Source of the DNA: Phytophthora hibernalis
Lineage: Eukaryota; Oomycota; Peronosporomycetes; Peronosporales; Peronosporaceae
Direction of reading: 5' to 3'
DNA length: 64,000 nucleotides
NCBI GenBank assembly: GCA_012656075.1
Contig: JAAKBF010000159.1
Span: forward strand, 124,001-188,000
In this document: piece after piece, positions 55,879 through 64,000 of the stretch
How positions within the stretch are numbered: the first letter of the stretch is position 1
Layout: the number at the start of each line of letters is the position of its first letter
Made by a program: the position numbers and the translations under genes
The notes under the pieces: model-generated
The model's input: only the letters and a program-made list of their open reading frames with translations
What the model was told of the DNA's origin: nothing
Databases searched by the model: none

Positions 55879-57571
55879 TTAGCATCCGCTGCCACCAGCA
55901 ATGAGCAGACACGAGGTGCTGTCGAACATGGCCATAAAGTTGGTCATCAGCGACCACACGAACGCGAAAGTGAGGTAGGCCACCGTGAGTGCGCCGAGAA
56001 TCTTGCTGCTGCCACCAGTGCGAAGAAGTTCCTGCGTCTCCTCTTTTGGCGAGGCAGGAAGACCAGGAAGACCCATGAGAAGGCCGTCATAGCGTACATA
56101 ATGACCACGGCGTACGTGATGTCAGTCCGAATGGACGAGTCGTCAGCCTGAATGCGCTCCGTCGTCAAGTCAAACGGTTGGTCGATGACCAGGGTCATGG
56201 TCGTAGCGAAAGGCGACGACAGGTTGGACACCATGGTGATAAGGCCATACACAACTCCCTCGTTGCCGATACCCGACAGCTCGACGATGACGAAGGTGGA
56301 GATCATCCAGCCCACACCGTACGGCAGCTGCACTGCAACAGGCAGACCAAGCCAGAACCACTGACTGCGGAAGACGTCCCAGATCGTGATGAAGGTGGTG
56401 ATACCGTCGAAAACCATGACAAAGACACCCGTGCCAACGATCATCAAGCGCCAGTTCCAGTGCAGTCCCCACTTGGAAGTGGCCATGATTCCGCCCATGA
56501 AGAGCAAATTACCGAAGATGTCGCTCAGCGTGCTGTTGATAGGCGTCACGCCCACCATGTACGAAGCCACAGGGAGCTGGCCGTGTATGAGATGGTGGAG
56601 AACATGCCCTGGAAGAAGTTGAAGAAGATCACCTGGTACATGGCGCGCTTCTGAATCAACGTCCACAGTTCCTTCATGTAGTTTGTGAAGTTGATACGGG
56701 GCTTTTTCTCCTCCTTGATGAAGAACCAAGTCATGGGGATGACAGGCACCGTCAGCACGGCAAGAATGATCATGAGCTGCGGGAAGGTCAGCGAGAAGTC
56801 GAAGTCGCCGCCGTACTCCTCGCCGTTGAAGCAGAAACCAGTAAGGAGCTGTCCGATGATTACGAACACCGTGCGCACCACGTAGATGGCCGACTGGGTC
56901 TTGCCACGAGTCTCGAGTGGTTCGCGCTGCGCAAAGTCCACCACGATACTGTCGGCGCACACGTCGGACAAGACGTAGCCCACTGCAGCGAAGAACATGA
57001 GCAGAACGTACTTACCAGACTGCGAGGCTGCGTCGTAGTTGATACGTGCCTCGATCTCCGGCGTGTAGTCGGCAGGCTTGATGTCACGGTCGGCCGAAAC
57101 TGTGTAGTACGGGTTTCCCGCGGGCATGCAGGCCATGATCAACAGCATGACCAGGCAAATGACCCAACCGATCACCATCCAGGGCCGACGACGGTATCCC
57201 CACAACGGTACGCAGTCCGATAAGATACCGTAGAAGCACTTGAAGCTCCACGGAAGCACCACCAACGTCGCCGCAGTGGTGACCTGAGAACCGGTCGCGT
57301 TCAGGTAGTTCTGCAGGAACGGGTAGATCGTAGCTGGCAGCACACCGTAGTTAAGTCCCACTGCGGCATACTGCACCAGCAGACCGATACTGTCCTTGCT
57401 CTTGAGATCGGGAGCACCACCTTCACGTAAAGCACCTCCCTCGATGTTGGTCGGGTCGGGGGTCTTCACGGCCACGTAGTGACCGTCCTCGATGTCCTTG
57501 GGCTGCGAAGTCCCGCTCACAAAGGACAACCGACCGGGAAGGTCGGCTTTGCTCGGGTGCGCAGTCGACAT
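55879..57571 (-). CDS. Folate-biopterin transporter family (FBT/BT1), paralogue 4, two frame breaks
   Basis: The only copy on the minus strand; starts MSTAHPSKADLPGRLSF. It shares GLNYGVLPATIYPFLQNYL, VLPWSFKCFYGILSDCVP, VCADSIVVDFAQREPL, VGVTPINSTLSDIFGN, LPYGVGWMISTF and ends STSCLLIAGGSGC, like paralogue 5. Frame changes lie at GGG 56572-56574 (CCC in the gene, the same conserved SSP-V site broken in paralogue 3) and at TTTT 56044-56047 (AAAA in the gene). It is convergent with paralogue 3 and divergent from paralogue 5. Confidence 0.85.
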
Positions 57572-57596
57572 TTCGTGACAGGTGAGCAGCAGTGGC

Positions 57597-57611
57597 GAAA
57601 TTCCGGAATGA
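57597..57611 (-). promoter_or_regulatory. Inr/FPR core promoter of FBT paralogue 4
   Basis: On the minus strand it reads TCATTCCGGAATTTC, 25 bp upstream of the ATG at 57571 and nearly identical to the element of paralogue 2. Confidence 0.7.
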
Positions 57612-60507
57612 CAAGCGAGACGTCTAGGACGAGCAAGAACAACCAACTGCTTGCAGCGTGCGTCGTTCAGCAGAGAGCAGGCACTCGGCCAGAAGAGCCC
57701 GTCGAAGTTGGCGAATCGATGGACAAACAGTGAAAACTTTGAAGTACCGCCAGCTCTGTCGATCTATGAACCGCAGTAAGGCAACCGACGTGCGCGATTT
57801 GCTGCTCGACGATGCGGCGGGCAGTGCCCGCTGCGTGGGCACGAATGCGAGTGAGGATGTGTTCAAGAACGTCGTCGGTAGAGTACCGGTAAACGCAGTC
57901 CAACGATTGCGAAGAATGCCGTCGGAGGAGTTAGGATTGAATCGAGCATTGCGGTTAAACTGACGAGGAGAGCTGCACAAGGTGATGTTGAACACGTTGA
58001 TCAAGTTAAACGTGAAGAGATTAAAATCGTCACGCGGTTTTGCACCATTTTTAATCAAACAGCAACTCTGAAGTCCAACTCGTTGCGAAGTTGACGCACC
58101 CAAGGCAACGCTTCGTGAAAATCTACTCACAGTGATACGTAGAAGTCTTTGTATTGTGGCCTGGCTGTATGTCGTTTAAGCTTGCGAGCTGCTTGGTCAA
58201 CTTTTATCCAGCGGATAAAGTTTTTATCCAGTCCATTTGCGTACATGTTTCGAACACCTCAAGACTTTGATCACTCGCCATCCTCGTACACGTGCACAGC
58301 GGTCTACCGGTATAACTCCACAAAGATGACCGCGCCATAAATCCTCTTTTCTCCATGAATGAACGGATGACCAACCTAGTGCATGTACGCACATGTATTG
58401 CTCAGCAACGCTGTTATTTAGATACAGTATTAATACATGTATTATTAATAATACCGGTACCGGTAGTTGGACAACGCGTTGACATTAATTAATGCCCCCG
58501 TTTGAGTGTCTTCAACAATACTCCCTCGGTTGAGCAGCAGGGCCCGAACAACTTCACGGCGACAATCCAGCGCGTTCGTCTTCACGTAGCCACTCCCGTT
58601 GTTGTCGAGCGGGGTGCATGTACATGTAGTGGACACACTTCAGCAACACAAAATCGGACTCATAAAGGCCGCTGGTGGGGCTGGGAATTAACTGCTTCCG
58701 TGATTCGACATAACTTCGAAGTGAGTAAGTCGCAGGATTGCCAATCCATTGCAGCATGTCGGCGACACATTAGCGCTATTGCACATGTAGGCAACGACTA
58801 GACCAGGGCCTCGACTGATGGAAATCCTTGCGCACTCACTTGAAGCACGCGCTGACAACATCTCGTCGGAGCTCGACGGTCGGACCATGTACATGTACCG
58901 TGCAGTACGATTGCAAGGCTTCCGAGGCGATCTGTGCCATCATCGGTGATGGCTTGGACTGAAGTCCCGAAGACGTCCAGGAACTTCTGTATTTTGAAGG
59001 TATTATACATGTAACGCTACATGAATCACTCGTGACCGCAATGGTGCCGCCATTCAATGGCCCATTGGTGTGTCAACTTGACTCAAGGTGCGTTGACAGG
59101 TGCCACGGTGGTCTAATCAAGCCGGAGCGTGTCCAGCCACTCACGGTCTCCGCTTTCTCTGCAGCGCGTCCGGCGTCACCCAGCAGGGCCGCACACAATG
59201 TGTGCGGCCCTGCTGGCTGGTAGTGACAGTACGATTAAAAACGTTTAAACAGTTTGGACTGTTTGTACAGTTTAGACAGCGTGTACTAACAGTTTTTACG
59301 AACTCAGTGTGGTAATTACGTGTAAAAAGTTGATTTGATATCAGTAAACCCACCGGACTTCCACGGACTGAATGTGTGCATTTTTGAGCGCATGGGTACA
59401 CTGTGCCACTTGAATGAACGGTCATGGACCTCTGTTTATACGCGTCCGATCAAATAAACAGTCAAATGACACGTTATTACGCGTTTTATGGAATAAACGT
59501 TTATACACCCGTTGCCAGCACTGCACACAATGCCGAATATGACGGATCTCTTGAGCGGATGCGCTGTCGACGAAATTCAACAAATCAGCGACCTGATTCA
59601 TCCTTGAAGCGCAAGTACTATTTTACCTGTTGTAGTTTGTATATTTCGTGAAACAGATTCTGATTCATTATTAGCGTTTTACAGATAAATATCAAATTAA
59701 AGAGAAAACTATTTTGATTTTATGTGTGGTTTTAACTATTATTATAATAGCATTCACAGGGATTAATTAGGACAGATTCAAGTCTCCGGTGAGTCAGCGA
59801 AAATCTTTTGACATGTGAAATGCACATGGTGAGAACCCAACAGGATACGTTTGCCCTGGAAGTGTGTGGGCTGCATGGCGCGCTGCGGTTAGAAGTGAGC
59901 TTGAATCAAGGTGACCGCGGGATGCGAGCCCGAGCATATCGCCAGCTGGGGTCCATTCGTCCTCGAGCTGATTGCAAAACGTTGCATGGCTGGGTGATGC
60001 GCCTCCGAGTTGCAGACGAAACGTGGTGACCCGTTCGGGAGCTTGCCGCCGGCAAGCAAAGTCGATCACGAATCCGCTGATTAATGTTGGGTCTACTCGG
60101 ATTAATTGTAAAGTGAAACTGCATTGGAGTGCAATGGTGCGTGTATCCTGCTGCGTTGCTATCTCGTCTTCCTTGAGAATACGCCTTCAGCGCGTACTGT
60201 CAACGTGTCTGGTCTCCATTGCATTGTTGCTTTCACGTGCAGGTGGACCCTCGCGATCGTCGACTGTGGACGAGGGAGCCCGTGAGCTACATGTACCGTA
60301 CATACCCCAGCGCATCCCCGTGAATGACGCGCGTTGGCTCTTGTTGCAGCGGTTGGCTCACCACGACGGACTCGTCCCTTTGCAGACGTTCACGCTTTTA
60401 GTCCCTATAGATTAAACTCCGTGCCGATCGTTGCATTTCACACAACTTGTTGAGCAAGCAGTGCTCCGTCCTGTGGTGCCGTGCCGCGCAGTCCATGTAG
60501 TTCCTAC
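57612..60507. other. Long divergent intergenic region between FBT paralogues 4 and 5
   Basis: No confident gene. There are TACATGTA palindromes (58434, 58621, 58890, 59006, 60288), ACCGGTACCGGTA at about 58452, and a perfect 37-bp GC-rich palindrome (59180-59216). A frame from the ATG at 60134 to 60415 encodes about 93 residues with an N-terminal hydrophobic stretch, and long frames exist on both strands at 57624-58130; neither is recognised. Confidence 0.35.
59180..59216. repeat. Perfect GC-rich palindrome
   Basis: CCAGCAGGGCCGCACACA and its exact reverse complement are separated by one A, giving an 18-bp stem. Confidence 0.85.
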
Positions 60508-60523
60508 TCATTCTTGATTTTGC
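60508..60523 (+). promoter_or_regulatory. Inr/FPR core promoter of FBT paralogue 5
   Basis: TCATTCTTGATTTTGC, 50 bp upstream of the ATG at 60573. Confidence 0.6.
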
Positions 60524-60572
60524 CTTGCTCTGCTCAAGCGACCCACTACATTCTCGACTGCCGAACACAACT

Positions 60573-62285
60573 ATGGCGACGATGCACCACGCTGCTGGTA
60601 CGACGCCCAGCAAGCTGGACATTCCGGCACGATTGTCGTATTTGAGCGGCGCATCGCAAACCCCCAAGGATCCGGCCGATGCGTACTCCGGTATGAAGTC
60701 TCCGGACCCGACCGACATCGAGGGTGGAGCCCTGCGTGAAGGTGGCATGCCCGTCTTGACCAGTAAGGAGAACATCGGTTTGCTCTGCCAGTACGCTGCT
60801 GTCGGCATGGTGTACGGCATGCTACCAGCCACCATCTACCCGTTCCTACAGCAGTACCTCAACTGCAGTGGGGCACAAGTGACAACCGCTCAAACATTGG
60901 TGGTGTTCCCCTGGAGCTTCAAGTGCTTCTACGGCATCCTGTCGGATTGCTTCCCCATTTTCGGCTACCGTCGCCGCCCGTACATGCTTATCGGCTGGGG
61001 TATCTGCCTTATCATGTTGATCGTCATGGCTTGTATGCCTGCCGGTAACCCGTACTACACCGTGTCGTCCGACAGAGATATCTCACCGACGGACTACACG
61101 CCTGAGATTGAGGCGCGTATCAACTACGACGCGTCCGCCCAAGGCGCCAAGTACGTTATCCTCATGTTCTTCGCTGCGTTCGGCTACGTCATGGCCGACG
61201 TGTGCGCGGACAGTATCGTGGTGGACCTTGCTCAGCGCGAACCACTGGAAAAGCGTGGTAAAACTCAATCGTGCATCTACACCGTCCGAACGGTATTCGT
61301 GATTATCGGCGAGATCATCACGGGTTTCGCGTTCAATGGCGAGGAGTACGGCGGCGACTTCGATTTCTCGCTGACGTTTCCGCAGTTGATGCTCATCATG
61401 GCCATCTGTACGGCTCTAGTTATCCCTGCAACGTGGTTCTTGATCAAGGAGGAGAAGAAGCCCAAGCCCGACTTCCGACAGTACATGACGGAGCTCTGGG
61501 ACCTCGTTTGCACGCGCGCCATGTACCAGGTCATTGCCTACAACTTCTTCGCCAATATCTTTTCCGGCATTTCGTACACGGCCAGCTCGCCCGTGCAGTC
61601 ATACATGGTGGGGGTGACTCCGATCAACAGCACTATCAGTGACATCCTGGGCAACCTGCTATTCATGTTCGGTATCATGGTCACGTCTAAGTGGGGTCTC
61701 CACTGGAGCTGGAGAGGTATGATCGTATTCACGGGCGTCTTCGTCATGGCCATCGACGGCATTTGCACGTTCATTACGATCTGGGATGTCTTCCGCAGCC
61801 AGTGGTTCTGGTTGGGACTACCGATCGCCGTTCAGGTCCCGTACGGTGTCGGTTGGATGATTTCCAACTTCGTGATCGTCGAGCTGTCGGGTATTGGTAA
61901 CGAAGGCGCAGTGTACGGCCTCATCACTGCCACACACAACGTGGCATCACCCTTCGCCACGACCTTGACGTTGTTGATCGACCAGCCTTTCGACCTGACC
62001 ACCGAGCGAATCCAAGTAGACGACCACTCCATTCGATCGGACATCTCATACGTGGTGATCATCATGTACGCGATGACGATCTTCTCGTGGGTGTTCCTGG
62101 TCCTGCTGCCGAAGCAGAAGGAGGCCACGCAGGAGCTCGTACGCACCGGTGGCTCGAGTAAGATTCTCGGCGGCATCACCGTGTTCTACCTCATCTTCGC
62201 GCTCATCTGGTCCGTCATGACCAACATCATGGCCATGTTCGACAGCACGTCTTGCCTCGTGATCGCCGGTGGCAGTGGCTGCTAA
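60573..62285 (+). CDS. Folate-biopterin transporter family (FBT/BT1), paralogue 5, intact
   Basis: This intact 570-residue protein starts MATMHHAAGTTPSKLDIPARL. It has all family landmarks: GMVYGMLPATIYPFLQQYL, VFPWSFKCFYGILSDCFP, GYRRRPYMLIGW, VCADSIVVDLAQREPL, RGKTQSCIYTVRTVF, PVQSYMVGVTPINSTISD, SQWFWLGLPIAVQVPYGVGW, with the C-terminus STSCLVIAGGSGC. The start was chosen at the first ATG behind the initiator at 60508; the frame is open further upstream only through the promoter. Codon use is GC-rich at third positions, unlike the A/T-rich flanks, as in a well-expressed gene. Confidence 0.92.
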   Translation: MATMHHAAGTTPSKLDIPARLSYLSGASQTPKDPADAYSGMKSPDPTDIEGGALREGGMPVLTSKENIGLLCQYAAVGMVYGMLPATIYPFLQQYLNCSGAQVTTAQTLVVFPWSFKCFYGILSDCFPIFGYRRRPYMLIGWGICLIMLIVMACMPAGNPYYTVSSDRDISPTDYTPEIEARINYDASAQGAKYVILMFFAAFGYVMADVCADSIVVDLAQREPLEKRGKTQSCIYTVRTVFVIIGEIITGFAFNGEEYGGDFDFSLTFPQLMLIMAICTALVIPATWFLIKEEKKPKPDFRQYMTELWDLVCTRAMYQVIAYNFFANIFSGISYTASSPVQSYMVGVTPINSTISDILGNLLFMFGIMVTSKWGLHWSWRGMIVFTGVFVMAIDGICTFITIWDVFRSQWFWLGLPIAVQVPYGVGWMISNFVIVELSGIGNEGAVYGLITATHNVASPFATTLTLLIDQPFDLTTERIQVDDHSIRSDISYVVIIMYAMTIFSWVFLVLLPKQKEATQELVRTGGSSKILGGITVFYLIFALIWSVMTNIMAMFDSTSCLVIAGGSGC

Positions 62286-63016
62286 GCCTTGTCGACTAAA
62301 ATGTGTACTGTAGCAATCGTAGCTGCGGGCTCATACTTTTAAACATTGCAATGTGAACTTTTCTGTCTCTGATCGTCATCGCCAATTTCAATCGAAGACA
62401 CAGGATACAAGTCGTTCTTGGCGAAAGCACACCTTGGTGCACGGTCTCAATTCGGACAGCTCGCTCGTGCAATCAAGTCCGTTGTGCGGAGACCGTTGGG
62501 GATGCTTTGGTTGATGTGCAATGCGTGGGATGAGATGGCGAAATCTCATCCTTCGTGGCAGGAATCCTGTGCTCCATCAACGTCGTTGATGGATTTGTCC
62601 GGCTCTGCGGCGATTAGCTCATTCCTATCCGTTCGGCGACAAGGGGGATGGAGCGCATAGGTATCCTCTCTCGTCTACAGCTTCGGCTTCTCTTCGTCGG
62701 TTTGATGGAGGATATCCATGGCCACCAGTTCATGCCTTCGATGGCGGCGAGCTGGACTCAAAACCACAAGAACTTCCCAGACCAAGTACCAGATCACGCT
62801 TCCGGAGGAGGTACACGTGCATCAGGAAAAGAAAGCGTGTCTCGCACGCTTTATGATCTTAAGATAGTGGGCCGCCCACTTCAGTCGTGAGAACGGCCAG
62901 CAACACTGCCATGCAGGGTTGCAGACGAACAGCTCATCTCCCGGAAGTCGAGTGACCGCTCCTCGACCAGGGGATCTCGTGCATATCGGAGCCTGTAGAC
63001 GAGTTTTGCCACTCTT
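62286..63016. other. Intergenic DNA between FBT paralogues 5 and 6
   Basis: No supported gene; short frames only. Confidence 0.4.
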
Positions 63017-63033
63017 TCATTCCCCAAGTTGCC
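63017..63033 (+). promoter_or_regulatory. Inr-like core promoter of FBT paralogue 6
   Basis: TCATTCCCCAAGTTGCC keeps the initiator; the flanking AWTTTNC part is degenerate. It lies 43 bp before the ATG. Confidence 0.5.
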
Positions 63034-63075
63034 AGCTTGGCCTCAAGAACGTCCACGGAACTATCGATCGAACTC

Positions 63076-64000
63076 ATGCCGGGCGTCGGTGGCACTGGAC
63101 CCGCTGTGAGCGACTTGGACATCCTCAAACGCTTGTCATATGTAAGCGGCACCTCGCAACCCAGAGACCTCGAAGATGGAAACTATACGGGCGTCAAGAC
63201 TCCCGACACGTCCGACCCCAAGGTTGGTGAGTACGAAGGTGGCGCTCTGCGTCCAGGTGGCATGCCCGTACTGACGAGCAAGGAGAACCTCGGTCTGTTG
63301 TTCGAATACGCCACAGTCGGTCTCGTGTACGGTCTGCTACCGGAGACCATCTACCCGTTCATGCAGAACTACCTCAACTGTTCCGGTTCCCAAGTTTCTG
63401 CTGCTAAGCAGCTCGTCGTGCTGCCGTGGAGTTTCAAGGTTTTCTACGGCATCTTGTCGGACTGCCGTCCGATCTACGGCTACCGTCGTCGGCCGTATAT
63501 GTTGATCGGCTGGATGATCTGTATCATCATGCTGCTGGTCATGGCCATCATGCCAATCGGCAAGCCGTACTACACAGTCGCAACAGACCGAGATGTCGCC
63601 GTCGCCGACTACACGCCTGAAATTGAAGCGCGTATCAACTACGACGCTCCAGCGGAAGGCGCCAAGTATGTCATTATCATGTTCTTCGCCGCCTTCGGCT
63701 ATGTCATGTCGGACGTGTGCGCCGACAGTATCACGGTCGAGTTGGCTCAACGCGAACCTATCGCTAAGCGGGGCAAGACGCAATCGTGCATCTACTCGGT
63801 TCGAACGGCTATGGTGATTTTCGGTGAACTGCTGACCGGGTTCTTCTTCAACGGTGAAGACTACGGCGGCGACTTTGACTTTTCGTTGAGTTTTCCTCAA
63901 TTGATGATCATCGTGACGGTCTTGTCACTCCCCGTGCTTCCCATGACGTGGCTCTTCATCAAGGAGGACAAGGTGGAGCCTGCCAACTTCAAGGAGTACA
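63076..64000 (+). CDS. Folate-biopterin transporter family (FBT/BT1), paralogue 6 (partial, runs off the window)
   Basis: The open frame begins MPGVGGTGPAVSDL and continues without a stop to the window end (308 codons). Visible are KRLSYVSGTSQP, GGALRPGGMPVLTSKENLGLL, GLLPETIYPFMQNYL, VLPWSFKVFYGILSDCRP, GYRRRPYMLIGWM, VCADSITVELAQREP and RGKTQSCIYSVRTAM. It carries SIT-VEL in place of SIV-VDL and a slightly longer N-terminal tail, so it is distinct from paralogues 2-5. The second half, including the C-terminal STSC segment, lies outside. Confidence 0.9.
   Translation, partial: MPGVGGTGPAVSDLDILKRLSYVSGTSQPRDLEDGNYTGVKTPDTSDPKVGEYEGGALRPGGMPVLTSKENLGLLFEYATVGLVYGLLPETIYPFMQNYLNCSGSQVSAAKQLVVLPWSFKVFYGILSDCRPIYGYRRRPYMLIGWMICIIMLLVMAIMPIGKPYYTVATDRDVAVADYTPEIEARINYDAPAEGAKYVIIMFFAAFGYVMSDVCADSITVELAQREPIAKRGKTQSCIYSVRTAMVIFGELLTGFFFNGEDYGGDFDFSLSFPQLMIIVTVLSLPVLPMTWLFIKEDKVEPANFKEY

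Noticed and set aside
57624..58130. 168-residue minus-strand frame upstream of FBT paralogue 4, with an overlapping + strand frame
   Set aside because: Both frames are open, neither has recognisable content, and the minus frame overlaps the promoter region of paralogue 4.
59180..59224. Helitron 3' end (hairpin plus CTRRT)
   Set aside because: The CTGGT word abuts the stem instead of following at the usual distance and no Helitron 5' end or Rep/helicase is nearby.

Overview
The window is typical of a Phytophthora-type oomycete genome. Evidence: two secreted RXLR-EER effector-like genes, an oomycete Inr/FPR core promoter (TCATT..AATTTSC type) upstream of five transporter genes, compact genes with few introns, an FYVE/GAF protein and a secreted S33 peptidase of oomycete style, a tandem array of folate-biopterin transporter (FBT/BT1) paralogues, and gene islands separated by retrotransposons and small inverted-repeat elements. 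The species cannot be named from the sequence alone.

Layout. 1-2.8 kb: LTR-like fragment, a hAT-like MITE and unexplained DNA. 2.8-11.3 kb: two tandem PX-like paralogues (- strand), a tubulin-tyrosine-ligase-like gene (-), and a START/FYVE/GAF gene (+); the block is bounded by two inverted ~305-bp repeats. 12.2-14.0 kb: secreted S33 peptidase (-) with one 70-bp intron. 14.9-15.6 kb: RXLR effector-like gene. 16.1-18.2 kb: mitochondrial carrier (+) convergent with the RPA32 subunit gene (-). 18.35-19.93 kb: Tc1-like DNA transposon with ~245-bp terminal inverted repeats. 20-26 kb: gene-poor, with several minisatellites. 26.2-26.7 kb: second RXLR effector-like gene. 27.7-64 kb: six FBT transporter genes (the last runs off the window). 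The first is separated from the other five by an 18.9-kb nested insertion: a Ty1/copia element (30274-49177, + strand) whose 5' LTR was later split by a 13.4-kb Ty3/gypsy chromovirus (30443-43891, genes on - strand, 4-bp GCTA target duplication).

The most unusual object is the gypsy element. It encodes Gag, protease, RT, RNase H, a second RNase H-like domain, integrase and chromodomain on one strand. Between the chromodomain and the 3' LTR it also carries a convergent ~2.4-kb reading frame on the opposite strand, encoding a coiled-coil/acidic/Ser-Pro-rich protein with a structured-looking C-terminus that I do not recognise.

A second pattern concerns sequence quality. Most long genes, both host genes and transposons, are interrupted by frame changes of one sense (as if one base were missing), often inside short G/C or A/T runs. 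This looks more like consensus indel errors than pseudogenisation, so most 'broken' genes here are annotated as one gene with breaks. The palindrome TACATGTA occurs about 22 times in the window, almost wholly in intergenic host DNA and not at all in the nested retrotransposons; this is unexplained.
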